Source: Planctomycetota bacterium
GTDB lineage: Bacteria; Planctomycetota; Phycisphaerae; WQYP01
Direction of reading: 5' to 3'
Assembly: GCA_021808105.1 (NCBI GenBank)
Contig: JAKBCC010000003.1
Coordinates: forward strand, 1 to 50,991
DNA: 50,991 nt
Under the pieces are notes generated by a model, which saw nothing but the letters and a program-made list of their open reading frames with translations, was not told where the DNA came from and did not search any database. Positions 8,267 to 16,266 of this stretch are shown here, piece by piece. A program made the translations under genes and the position numbers. How positions within the stretch are numbered: the first letter of the stretch is position 1; each line of letters starts with the position of its first letter.

Positions 8267-9526
8267 ATGCCGCAGAAAGCTCCAGTTCTACAATTCCCTG
8301 CCCGTCAGCGCATGGGGCGGTTTATGCAGCAGGTGCGCCGACGTTTGCGACTGGAGCACTGGTTTCCCCATTTGCCGGTCGCCGCCGCAGCCGCCATTCT
8401 TGGCCTGTTGAATCTGTTGGACGGCATTTCGCGGTTATCCAAAGCGTTTCCCTTACTCAAGCAGCTTAAACCTGTATTACATATCGGTCAGATCGCCAGA
8501 GTTCCGGGACTAAGCGGATTGCCGGAAGCCCTGGCCGGTGCCGTCCTTCTGACGATGTCGTTTGGATTGGCATTTCGCTCCCGGCTGGCTTGGGTCATGG
8601 CACTACTTATTTCCGCAGCGACGCTGGCGCTGGTGCTCCATCAGGCCAGTTTCCGGTGGGGGGCGTTAACCCTGCTCAATGGGGTGGTGCTGGTGGCGCT
8701 GCTTCTGTTTTATCGGCAGTTTTCAAAATCCAGTCTGGCCACTGGAACCATGTTCAGCCTCATGAGCGTGATATTGCTTCTGGGCTACAGTGTGTTCGGG
8801 TCGTTTGTGCTGGGACAGGGCTTTACACCGCCCATCAAAAATTTAACCGGTGCGCTCTATTTTTCAGTGGTTACGCTTTCGACCGTCGGCTACGGTGATA
8901 TTGTGCCGAAAAGCAGCGACGCGCGGTTTTTTGTCATTTCTCTTATTATTTTAGGCATCACGGTTTTTGCCACGTCCATCTCGGCCGTGATCGTGCCGTT
9001 GGTCAATGGACGAATGCAGCGGTTGCTCTCTGGAGAAAAACGCCGTATGAAACAAGATCATTATATTGTCATTGGGGACAATTCATTGTCACATAACACG
9101 TACCGGGAACTGAAAACCCGGCATCTGGCCGTGGTTGTAATTGTGCCTAAAGAGCCGGATACGCTCTGGATGGATGCCGCGGACATGCTGGTCGGGGACG
9201 CATCGGACATTGAAGTACTACGGAAAGCAGGGGGAGAAAAGGCCCTGGCTATTCTGGCTTTACGGGCGGATGACAGTGAAAACGCTTTTATTGTCATGGC
9301 GGCCAAAGAACTGTCGGGCAGCGCGCGGACGGTGGCGGCGGTTAAAAACAGTAAAAATCTGCAGCGCATTGAACGGGTTGGACCGGATCTGATTATTGCT
9401 CCGGATATTCTGGGCGGTGAATTGCTGGCCATGGCCATCAGCGGAGAACAGTTAAGTGGTGATCATATTTTGAAGAACCTCTTTATTTCCAGGGCCGCTG
9501 CGGTGCCGGCAAAAGAAAAGAAATAA
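8267..9526 (+). CDS. kch: Kch-type potassium channel with RCK (TrkA-N) domain
   Basis: From the ATG at 8267 the protein is 419 residues (E. coli Kch is 417), and it resembles Kch along its whole length. There are about six membrane segments in residues 35-265. The selectivity filter TVGYGD is at residues 206-211 and is followed by IVP. A cytoplasmic RCK/TrkA-N Rossmann domain begins near residue 265 (DHYIVIGDNSLS) and includes the LVGDASDIEVLRKAG segment and the SKNLQRI and APDILGGELLA parts typical of Kch. This start has AAGGAA six bases upstream; the open frame extends to 8165 without homology. It conducts K+ across the inner membrane; the gating ligand is unknown. Confidence 0.92.
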   Translation: MPQKAPVLQFPARQRMGRFMQQVRRRLRLEHWFPHLPVAAAAAILGLLNLLDGISRLSKAFPLLKQLKPVLHIGQIARVPGLSGLPEALAGAVLLTMSFGLAFRSRLAWVMALLISAATLALVLHQASFRWGALTLLNGVVLVALLLFYRQFSKSSLATGTMFSLMSVILLLGYSVFGSFVLGQGFTPPIKNLTGALYFSVVTLSTVGYGDIVPKSSDARFFVISLIILGITVFATSISAVIVPLVNGRMQRLLSGEKRRMKQDHYIVIGDNSLSHNTYRELKTRHLAVVVIVPKEPDTLWMDAADMLVGDASDIEVLRKAGGEKALAILALRADDSENAFIVMAAKELSGSARTVAAVKNSKNLQRIERVGPDLIIAPDILGGELLAMAISGEQLSGDHILKNLFISRAAAVPAKEKK

Positions 9527-9593
9527 GGCAATATTTTAGCCGTTATGGTAGCGTCCGATTGGTTGCTGGAAAAAGAAAGGACAGTGTGTCAAG

Positions 9594-10262
9594 ATGCCTC
9601 GAACAGCGCGGGCCGCCATGGGCGGCGTTATTTATCATGTTTGTAACCGCGGGAGAAACGGTAAGACGCTGTTTCGCTCATCGGATGATTTTCAGGCGTT
9701 TGTGGAATTACTTATTGAAGGTACAGCCCAGGCGTCGGTTGAAGTTTTTGGCTTTTGCCTCATGCCGAATTACTGGCACATGATTTTGCGGCCGCGTGGA
9801 AAGAGGGATTTATCCAAATATATGTCCTGGGTGGCCAATACCCATGTCAAGCGGCACCGGGCACGCTACCCGCGTTCGCTGGGGAAAGTGTATCAGGGGC
9901 GGTATGAAAGCCTGCCGGTGCAAAAAGGGGAAGATTTTGTCCAGCTGGTTGGATATATCGAAGCGATCCCGCTGCGTGCACGGTTCGTGCAGCGTGCTGA
10001 GGATTGGGCCTTTTCCAGTCTCGGTTGCGAGAAAAAGCCCGCCCGGCAACTGCTTAGTGCGTGGCCGGTTGACCGACCGGAGCGGTGGAAAAAATGCGTC
10101 AATAAGCCGCTGGATAATTCTGTGCGCGGCCGCCTGGAAGTGAGCCTGAAGCGTGCCCGGCCTTTAGGCGACGATCAGTGGAGTGCTAAGATCGCCAAGA
10201 AAACAAACACGGAACATAAGCTCCGGCCGATCGGGCGTCCTGTGAAAAAACGTGCTGGATAA
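9594..10262 (+). CDS. REP-associated tyrosine transposase-like protein (Y1_Tnp/RAYT) with altered HUH motif
   Basis: The 222-residue protein belongs to the IS200-like Y1 transposases that act on REP palindromes (RAYTs). Family features are the N-terminal MPRTARAAMGGVIYHVCNRG, the region LMPNYWHMIL around residues 57-65, the candidate catalytic Y121 in GYIEAIPLRARFV, and a C-terminal tail with GDDQW and LRPIGRP. The expected HUH pair is H60-W-H62, but residue 60 is tyrosine (codon TAC, one transition from CAC). The conserved NPxRAGL is also altered to IPLRARF. The gene is full-length and has no terminal insertion-sequence ends that I can see. It may be decaying or domesticated. It sits between kch and a GT39 gene with only a 4-base gap to the latter. 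Confidence 0.85.
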   Translation: MPRTARAAMGGVIYHVCNRGRNGKTLFRSSDDFQAFVELLIEGTAQASVEVFGFCLMPNYWHMILRPRGKRDLSKYMSWVANTHVKRHRARYPRSLGKVYQGRYESLPVQKGEDFVQLVGYIEAIPLRARFVQRAEDWAFSSLGCEKKPARQLLSAWPVDRPERWKKCVNKPLDNSVRGRLEVSLKRARPLGDDQWSAKIAKKTNTEHKLRPIGRPVKKRAG

Positions 10263-10266
10263 TTGA

Positions 10267-12201
10267 ATGCCGGAACAAGTGACAAAGAAAAAAGTGGTTA
10301 AACGCTGGTGGAGTTGGGAAGACGCGTTGCTGATTGTTCTGCTGGCGGGAGCCTTATACCTGCCGGGACTGGCCCGCATTCCTCTCTTTGACCGCGATGA
10401 GCCGCGGTTTGCCACCGCGGCGCGGGAAATGCTGCGCTCCGGGAATTTGATCGTGCCGCGCTTTATTGGTGTGTTGCGTCCGGAAAAGCCGCCGATGATT
10501 TACTGGCTTATGGATGTCAGCTATAAACTTTTCGGCGTCAGCGGGATGGCGGCGCGACTGCCGAGCGTGCTGTTTGGCACGTTGACCCTGCTGGTGGTGT
10601 ATGGGATGGCGGGCCGGCGTTTCGGCCGGGCGACGGGTTTGCTTTCGGCGCTGATGTTATCGGTGGCCTCACTTTATTTCGTGGAAACCCGCATGGCTAC
10701 CGCGGATTCCGTGTTGATTTTTTTCACCACCTTGTGCATGGCCTGCGTCTGGGAGGCGTGGGATTCGCAGATCTCCGATGATGGCGTGCCGAAATTGCGT
10801 CCCCGCGTGGATCATCTTACGGATTGGGCCGGCGGCGAGATCCTTAATGAATCGTATGTGGCATCGCGGGGGCATGTGTCCATTGGGGTTGTGCTGATTT
10901 TCTGGGCATCGATGGCAGCAGGCATTATGACCAAGGGCGTAACCCCCATTTTTGTGCTGGCCACGATGTTAACGCTTTCCATGACCACGGGCCGGGCGGC
11001 CGACCTATGGCGCGACTGGTGGAAAAGCCCGGGCTTGGGGCGCGTTATTCACTTGCCGGAACTGATTTTTGGATTGTTTCGTAAAGGCAACTGGAACTGG
11101 TGGCGGCGCTTGCGTCCGCTGATGGGTTTGGGCGTTTTAATTGTGCTGGTGCTGCCCTGGTTCATCGCCGCCTGGCATGCCACTCATGGCCGGCTCATTG
11201 AGCAAATGCTCTTTCGCAATCTGGTGCAACGCACCTCCACCGGCCTGCATGTCCATGGGGAGCCGTTCGGATTTTACCTGCTGGTCATCTGGGGTATTTT
11301 CTGGCCATGGAGTGTGCTACTGGTGCCGGCGGCTTATCACGCCCTTCGGCGTGTGCGCGGCAAGCTGGTGATGTCCATTGACCCGTCGCCCTATCAATTT
11401 ATTCTCGCATGGATTATTCCTTCGTGGCTGATTTTTGAGTGCATTGTCACGAAGATGGTGGAATATGTCTTGCCGTTATTTATCCCCCTGGCGATCCTTT
11501 GCGCTGATACGCTGGTACAAAGTTGGCACAGGATGACCGACGTGCTGTCGCCTAAATGGTTTGCGGTGGCGCGGTGGGTGTGGATGGCGGTTTGGCTGGG
11601 TCTGGGTATGGGCGCTGTGGTGGGGGGGTGGAGGATGTTTGTGCCAGATCATCCCCAACAGTTTTATCATCTGGTTCCGCTGGCTGCGGCACTGTTTGCC
11701 ACCGGAGCGGCGGGCGCCATTTCCTGGAATCGCCCGGCGTGGCCCTATGTGACGGTATTGTGCTTCGGGCTGACATTAATGATTGCGGATATTTCGACGC
11801 TGCCAAGTATCAAAGCTCTGCAGCTAAGCCGCGAGGCAGGGCAGCAGATGCGGCGCCTGCGTGCAGAGGGCTTTGCACTTGGTGCCGTTGGCTACACCGA
11901 ACCGAGTCTGGTTTTTTATGCCGACGCCGATGTCCATTTCTTCGCCACCCCGCAGCAATTGTTGACCTATGTTCCATTTAACACTTCCGGTAGGGCCACT
12001 ACGCGGATACTGCACAAGTATTGCATTGTGGCGGACCGGCGATCTGTGGCTTATTTCAAAAAAAAGCATATTCAGTATTACGTGTGGGATTGGTTTAATG
12101 GCATGAAGGTCGCGAAAGGGCGGATGGTGCGCATCACGCTGCTCACCAATGTGGATCCCTGGCCCAAGACTCCTGCCGCCACCAGACCGGCCGGGAAGTA
12201 G
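10267..12201 (+). CDS. GT39/PMT_2 family membrane glycosyltransferase (ArnT-like)
   Basis: The 644-residue polytopic protein matches the dolichyl-phosphate-mannose/ArnT superfamily (GT-C fold), which transfers a sugar from a polyprenyl phosphate carrier to a lipid or protein on the outer face of the membrane. The first membrane helix is about residues 18-38, followed by the periplasmic acidic motif FDRDEPRFATAAREML, with D44 and E45 as the expected catalytic acidic residues. A RPEKPPMIYWLM segment and about ten further hydrophobic helices follow, with a soluble C-terminal domain after residue 530. The acceptor cannot be told from sequence. It begins four bases after the RAYT stop, without a clear Shine-Dalgarno sequence. 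Confidence 0.85.
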   Translation: MPEQVTKKKVVKRWWSWEDALLIVLLAGALYLPGLARIPLFDRDEPRFATAAREMLRSGNLIVPRFIGVLRPEKPPMIYWLMDVSYKLFGVSGMAARLPSVLFGTLTLLVVYGMAGRRFGRATGLLSALMLSVASLYFVETRMATADSVLIFFTTLCMACVWEAWDSQISDDGVPKLRPRVDHLTDWAGGEILNESYVASRGHVSIGVVLIFWASMAAGIMTKGVTPIFVLATMLTLSMTTGRAADLWRDWWKSPGLGRVIHLPELIFGLFRKGNWNWWRRLRPLMGLGVLIVLVLPWFIAAWHATHGRLIEQMLFRNLVQRTSTGLHVHGEPFGFYLLVIWGIFWPWSVLLVPAAYHALRRVRGKLVMSIDPSPYQFILAWIIPSWLIFECIVTKMVEYVLPLFIPLAILCADTLVQSWHRMTDVLSPKWFAVARWVWMAVWLGLGMGAVVGGWRMFVPDHPQQFYHLVPLAAALFATGAAGAISWNRPAWPYVTVLCFGLTLMIADISTLPSIKALQLSREAGQQMRRLRAEGFALGAVGYTEPSLVFYADADVHFFATPQQLLTYVPFNTSGRATTRILHKYCIVADRRSVAYFKKKHIQYYVWDWFNGMKVAKGRMVRITLLTNVDPWPKTPAATRPAGK

Positions 12202-12307
12202 CCGTCGGTAATATCTCGCCTACAATTAGCCAATAGCGGCCAGTGGATGGCTGCGGCCTGTGAGGCAGTAGCGTAAGAAGTTAAACCCTCTATTTTCAGG
12301 AAGTATT

Positions 12308-13327
12308 ATGACCCATAGCACCAGCACCACGACATCCGCGGCACTGCCGCACAATCGCCTGGGAATTAATTACCGCTCTGTGCCGCCGCGGAAAATTCCC
12401 GGATTAATTATTGACGCCCATACGCACACGCGCGAGCCGGCGCTGACGCGGGAATTTCTGCGTGCGGCGGATGCGTATGGCATTGGCAAAATCTGGACCA
12501 TGGCACCACTGGAAGATGTGGATGCACTTCGCGAAGCATTTCCCGGACGATTTGAATTTATTGCCATTCCAAAATGGCAGAATCTGGGGCCCGGTGAAGA
12601 TTTTATAAAAGAATGGCGAAGACGCATTGATGAATTCTACGCCCGCGGTTCGCGCTTAATTAAATTTCACAACGCACCCGGCACCCAGAAGCGCATGGGC
12701 ATGAATCTCGATCATCCGGAAATGCAAAGCATCATGCGGCAGGCGTATGATCTGGGCTATCACTTTATGACCCATGTCGGCGATCCGAAAGCCTGGTTTG
12801 GTGAAGGAAAAAAATACGACCCGAAGGATGGGCAGAAAAGTTTTATTGAACAATTTGCCATGCTCGATCGCATGTTGGAGAAATATCCCGATCGCATCCA
12901 CCTGGGTGCCCATATTGGCGGCAGCGTGGAGGAACTTGAATTGTTGCAAGGGCGACTCGACCGCTTCCCCCATTACATCCTGGATTCCAGCGCCACCAAA
13001 TGGATCATTCGCGGCATCGCCCAGCAGCCCCTTGAGCCGGTGCGGGAATTCTTTATCCGTAATCAGGATCGGATTCTCTTTGGCAGTGATCTGGTGGTTG
13101 GCGAAAAATATGACTTTGATCATTATGTCAGTCGTTACTGGGTGCATCAGCAGCAATGGGAAACCTCTTACTCCGGTGAATCCCCCATTGACGACCCGGA
13201 TGCCGAAGATGGTATACCCCGACTGCACGGCCTGAATTTGCCCGCTGAGGTGCTGGAAAAGCTGTACCGCACCAACGCCGAAAAATGGCTCTTCGGGAAA
13301 GTCCTGGGGCAATCTTCAGTGAGCTAA
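12308..13327 (+). CDS. amidohydrolase-family metal-dependent hydrolase (Amidohydro_2 type)
   Basis: The 339-residue TIM-barrel protein shows the amidohydrolase metal site: H38 and H40 in DAHTHT, H156 in FMTHVGD, H202 in GAHIGG and D261 in LFGSDLV. The family includes hydrolases and decarboxylases acting on cyclic or aromatic substrates, but the substrate cannot be inferred here. The first 30 residues, rich in Thr and Ser, are a poorly conserved extension. AGGAAG lies just upstream of the ATG. It lies 106 bases after the GT39 gene and is followed by the LacI-controlled promoter region, so it probably ends the preceding transcription unit, although no terminator hairpin is visible. Confidence 0.85.
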   Translation: MTHSTSTTTSAALPHNRLGINYRSVPPRKIPGLIIDAHTHTREPALTREFLRAADAYGIGKIWTMAPLEDVDALREAFPGRFEFIAIPKWQNLGPGEDFIKEWRRRIDEFYARGSRLIKFHNAPGTQKRMGMNLDHPEMQSIMRQAYDLGYHFMTHVGDPKAWFGEGKKYDPKDGQKSFIEQFAMLDRMLEKYPDRIHLGAHIGGSVEELELLQGRLDRFPHYILDSSATKWIIRGIAQQPLEPVREFFIRNQDRILFGSDLVVGEKYDFDHYVSRYWVHQQQWETSYSGESPIDDPDAEDGIPRLHGLNLPAEVLEKLYRTNAEKWLFGKVLGQSSVS

Positions 13328-13392
13328 TGCCCTTTATCGCATTGGGGTGCCGGGCGTTTCAAGGGACTGAAAATTATTATTTGTGTTTTTGC

Positions 13393-13422
13393 TTGACATG
13401 AAGATGAGTGGTGGCATATAAT
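13393..13422 (+). promoter_or_regulatory. consensus sigma-70-type promoter
   Basis: TTGACA at 13393-13398 and TATAAT at 13417-13422 are both perfect consensus hexamers with an 18-base spacer. The predicted start site is near 13429-13430, immediately before the first LacI-type operator. The promoter reads toward the pseudopilin gene at 13717. Confidence 0.85.
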
Positions 13423-13430
13423 TTGATCCA

Positions 13431-13444
13431 TGTAAGCGGTTTCA
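13431..13444 (+). promoter_or_regulatory. LacI-type operator O1 at the transcription start
   Basis: TGTAAGCGGTTTCA fits the LacI/GalR-family consensus TGNAANCGNTTNCA with the central CG. It begins eight bases after the -10 hexamer, the position at which LacI blocks initiation. The likely ligand is the LacI-family protein encoded at 16267. Confidence 0.82.
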
Positions 13445-13618
13445 TTATTGCCGCGAAAGGGTGGAAGCCCTGGGGAATCTTTTCTGGAAATCTTTCAGAA
13501 TAGTCCAAGGCGTTCCGTAAAAGGTCAATTTGGTTAAGTAGGAGCTTGTCCGCCGCAGGAATCTTGGTGCGCGTTGTGAAAGGCAGATCAGAACAGCGCA
13601 TGTTTTTATACCCCGCAA

Positions 13619-13632
13619 TGTAAGCGGTTGCA
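13619..13632 (+). promoter_or_regulatory. LacI-type operator O2 downstream
   Basis: TGTAAGCGGTTGCA shares its first 11 bases with O1 and is a better palindrome. Its centre is 188 bp from the centre of O1, about 17.9 turns at 10.5 bp per turn. The two sites therefore face nearly the same side of the helix, as expected for repression by looping. Confidence 0.78.
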
Positions 13633-13716
13633 TCATCGGGTATAGATATTGATATGGATTTTTCAAGGCTGTGAGGCTTTTCTTTTCCGGTGCGTCATTT
13701 TTTTGGGAGGTCACTG

Positions 13717-14706
13717 ATGAAGACAAACATTATTTTATCCTGTGCTTCCGCGCGGGACCAGCGCTATGCGCCGGACAGCGGACGGATTATACCGTTGCGG
13801 ACTATCATCCCGGGCCGTCGGATCCATGCAAATGGGACCGCCTTCACATTGGTAGAATTACTGGTTGTCATATCAATTATTGCGCTATTAATTTCGCTGC
13901 TCCTGCCCGCTTTAGCCGAGGCCAGAGCACTGGCGGAATCCACGGTATGTCTTTCGAACCAGCAGCAATTGGCCCTGTCCAATCTTGAATTCAGCCAGAT
14001 CCATCAAGGTTTTATCCTGAAAGACTGGTTCAACGGGATATGGCCCAATGGCGTTGAAGACGGGCCATTCTACGGATCAGCTCAGGTTTGGGACGGAAAA
14101 TCCACGAGCACGGTCACCAATTGGTCATGGGATCAGTACTTGTGCCGTAAATATCTCGATGGGAACCTGGGAATTTTCCGTGATCCGGCGGACAGCACCA
14201 ATAACACGCGATGGAATAGTGCCACGGCGGAAATTCCCGGTTTTGTTCCGGCGTCTTACCGAATGGACTTCAGTAATCAGCCGGGTGATCCCGGAAACCC
14301 CGGAGAACCCTACCAATTCGCGACGGCTTACAATGTTCGTCAGGTGTCCAATCCGCAGGAATCCATTCTGATATGTGATGGCGACTATTACGGTCCCTAT
14401 TGGCAGTACGAAGGCGGGATTGACATCGTCAATGGTCCCGATACTCAGTGGGGAGCATCGCCGACCTATCCGACTGTTGTCGGCAATATTGAAACCGTCG
14501 GGGGCAACGTGGCGGCGATCCGGCACATGGGAAAAGCGAACTATGCCTTTCTCGACGGCCACGCGGAAACACTGGCGTACGCGCAGACCTGGCAGCCGAT
14601 TGGCTCTCCTCTGAGCGTCGGCGGGTACAAGGTCTACGAGGCTCCGACCATGTGGCGACAAATTTTCAGCCCCGGATATTTCCCGAATTATCCGGGTACG
14701 CCGTAA
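13717..14706 (+). CDS. type II secretion/pseudopilin-like protein with H-x9-DG motif
   Basis: The 329-residue protein has a long leader of about 42 residues and then a type IV prepilin signature, FTLVELLVVISIIALLISLLLPALAEAR, quoted here only as FTLVELLVVISIIALL. Cleavage would fall between A42 and F43, alanine being less usual than glycine. A C-terminal IRHMGKANYAFLDGHAE carries the H-x9-DG motif typical of planctomycete and Verrucomicrobia pseudopilins. Such proteins are processed by prepilin peptidase and may form short surface or secretion filaments. The start at 13717 has GGGAGG six bases upstream. It is the first gene downstream of the LacI-controlled promoter and is followed by the PEP-CTERM-like gene, so it probably belongs to a surface system for polysaccharide use. 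Confidence 0.85.
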   Translation: MKTNIILSCASARDQRYAPDSGRIIPLRTIIPGRRIHANGTAFTLVELLVVISIIALLISLLLPALAEARALAESTVCLSNQQQLALSNLEFSQIHQGFILKDWFNGIWPNGVEDGPFYGSAQVWDGKSTSTVTNWSWDQYLCRKYLDGNLGIFRDPADSTNNTRWNSATAEIPGFVPASYRMDFSNQPGDPGNPGEPYQFATAYNVRQVSNPQESILICDGDYYGPYWQYEGGIDIVNGPDTQWGASPTYPTVVGNIETVGGNVAAIRHMGKANYAFLDGHAETLAYAQTWQPIGSPLSVGGYKVYEAPTMWRQIFSPGYFPNYPGTP

Positions 14707-14957
14707 CGCCATCATGGCGAAGGGGGCAGCCCCAGCCACGCACAGAGGCGGAAAAAGTTTAAGGTGTTTTAGTAAGGCGGAGTAGTTAGAGATCACATGC
14801 AGTTGTGGAAGCTTCCGGTCGAAACATGGGATTTCAGAAGTCCACACATAGGATAGTCTTTTGAACCGGATTGGCTTAATGGAAATGTTTGACGGTTAGC
14901 TCCGGAGGGATGTTACCTTTGAGAAGTTGGCCGGGGGTTTGTTCATGGGAGGTCTTT

Positions 14958-15968
14958 ATGACCACGCATTTCAAGTTTCTCACAGTGTTGGCCGCCGGAT
15001 CGCTTTTCGCAGCCGGTGCAGCTGGTGCGGCTCCGTTTCTGACCGAGTCGTTCAACTACGGCAATTTAACGCCATCGGGCGGGGGTTACCAGGACATGTC
15101 AGGCCAGACCGGCGGCACGGGTTTCCAAGGCGGGTGGGTAACCAACTATGTCAATACAGTCGGCCCCAATTCCACCTACACCAATACCGGCTTGACATTT
15201 GGAAGCGAAGGTGTGGGTGGCGCAGCCTATTCCGGTATGCCCGATCTGGGCAATGGCGGTGGGGAATGGTCTCTGTTCAGCCGGCAACTCAATGTCACTG
15301 CCACCGGCACCGTTTACGGCAGCTACCTTTTTAATGCCACCAGCGCTCCCTATAGCGGCGTCGCGGATATGGTGATCGGAAACGAGAATTCCACCGACGG
15401 CGGACCGATTGCGCTAGGTGCGCAGGAATATGGAAGCGGCACATCCGGGGTCGCGAATGCCTGGAAGGCCGGCAGCAGAATTTCCGGGCATACGGCAACG
15501 GTCACCGGACCTACGCTAACCAACAACACAACCTACAAATATCTTTTCCAACTTGGTAATGTTGGCGGAACATCCGGGCCTGAGACTATTAATTCATGGA
15601 TACTCACTGCGGCGCAGTACAACACATTTGCAACGGCCGGCCAGCTTAACGAAGTTGCCCTGAACGCCGCGACGACGGGCACGGCAGCAGGCGACGTAAC
15701 TGAGATACTTTCAAATTCCTACACGCCCAGCACGTATGGCAGCATCACACCGACTTCCTGGCTGACTTTTTACGTGTTCAATGCCAGTAAGGTTGCCGCC
15801 AGCAAGGTGATGTTTGATGAAGTGGCGATGTCACAGGTAAGTCTCGCGGATGCCACGACCGCTGCTGCTGCGGTTCCCGAATCCACATCCGTTGCCGTCA
15901 TGGGATTGGGGCTGTTGGCGGGTGGGTTGCTGCTGCGACGGCGTACCATCCAGCGCTTTGTCGCTTAA
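14958..15968 (+). CDS. exported PEP-CTERM-like protein
   Basis: The 336-residue protein has a signal peptide (about 1-25, ending AAGAAP). Its body is a low-complexity beta-rich domain full of Gly, Thr, Ser and Asn, probably a jelly-roll or LamG-like fold. The C-terminus has a sorting signal: VPES, a hydrophobic helix (VAVMGLGLLAGGLLL) and an RRR basic cluster. This matches PEP-CTERM except that the last P of VPEP is S. Such proteins are handled by exosortase-like transpeptidases and end at the cell surface or in the matrix. The start at 14958 has GGGAGG five bases upstream. It follows the pseudopilin gene and is closed by a strong terminator. It may bind polysaccharide, but that is inference from context. 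Confidence 0.82.
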   Translation: MTTHFKFLTVLAAGSLFAAGAAGAAPFLTESFNYGNLTPSGGGYQDMSGQTGGTGFQGGWVTNYVNTVGPNSTYTNTGLTFGSEGVGGAAYSGMPDLGNGGGEWSLFSRQLNVTATGTVYGSYLFNATSAPYSGVADMVIGNENSTDGGPIALGAQEYGSGTSGVANAWKAGSRISGHTATVTGPTLTNNTTYKYLFQLGNVGGTSGPETINSWILTAAQYNTFATAGQLNEVALNAATTGTAAGDVTEILSNSYTPSTYGSITPTSWLTFYVFNASKVAASKVMFDEVAMSQVSLADATTAAAAVPESTSVAVMGLGLLAGGLLLRRRTIQRFVA

Positions 15969-16043
15969 GCCGGGAATTCCGGACCCTACACATGAGAAGT
16001 TCGCCGAAGGACTTTAACCAGGACTGACTGTGGCGACTCAACG

Positions 16044-16084
16044 GGTTGGGATGAAGGCTTACCGCCTTCGTCCCAACCTTTTAA
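16044..16084 (+). terminator. rho-independent terminator after the PEP-CTERM-like gene
   Basis: A 15-bp stem (16044-16058 with 16064-16078, one G-T wobble) encloses the loop TTACC and is followed by TTTTAAT. It ends the pseudopilin/PEP-CTERM transcript before lacI. Confidence 0.85.
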
Positions 16085-16095
16085 TCATGGGAATT

Positions 16096-16151
16096 GTTTA
16101 TTAAACCGGGAGGGTAATCCCTGGGAATTATTGGCCGGGGATTTAATAAAC
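16096..16151. promoter_or_regulatory. inverted repeat upstream of lacI
   Basis: The arms GTTTATTAAA (16096-16105) and TTTAATAAAC (16142-16151) are exact reverse complements. Next to them are inner CCGG tetramers (16106-16109 and 16135-16138). About 115 bases separate it from the lacI start. It could be a protein-binding site or an RNA hairpin in the lacI leader; it does not match the LacI operators. Confidence 0.5.
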
Positions 16152-16266
16152 GTATTATCGCTGCTTAATGCGGGAAAGCGGCTAAAATAATGTTGGTCCA
16201 GTTGGTACGATGAATACGTAAAAACAGGTGCGCCGCACCGAAGCGATGAGCGAACAGGAATTTGTA

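Larger units (their letters stand above)
13328..13716 (+). other. intergenic control region and long 5' leader of the pseudopilin transcript
   Basis: This 389-base stretch has no credible gene. It holds a consensus promoter, two LacI-type operators (annotated separately) and a leader of about 287 bases before the pseudopilin start. I see no riboswitch fold that I recognise in the leader; the short minus-strand open frames across it have no homology to known families. Confidence 0.7.

Noticed and set aside
13574..13612. Possible second promoter just before operator O2 (TTGTGA and TATACC)
   Set aside because: The spacing between hexamers is about 27 bases, far outside the working range.
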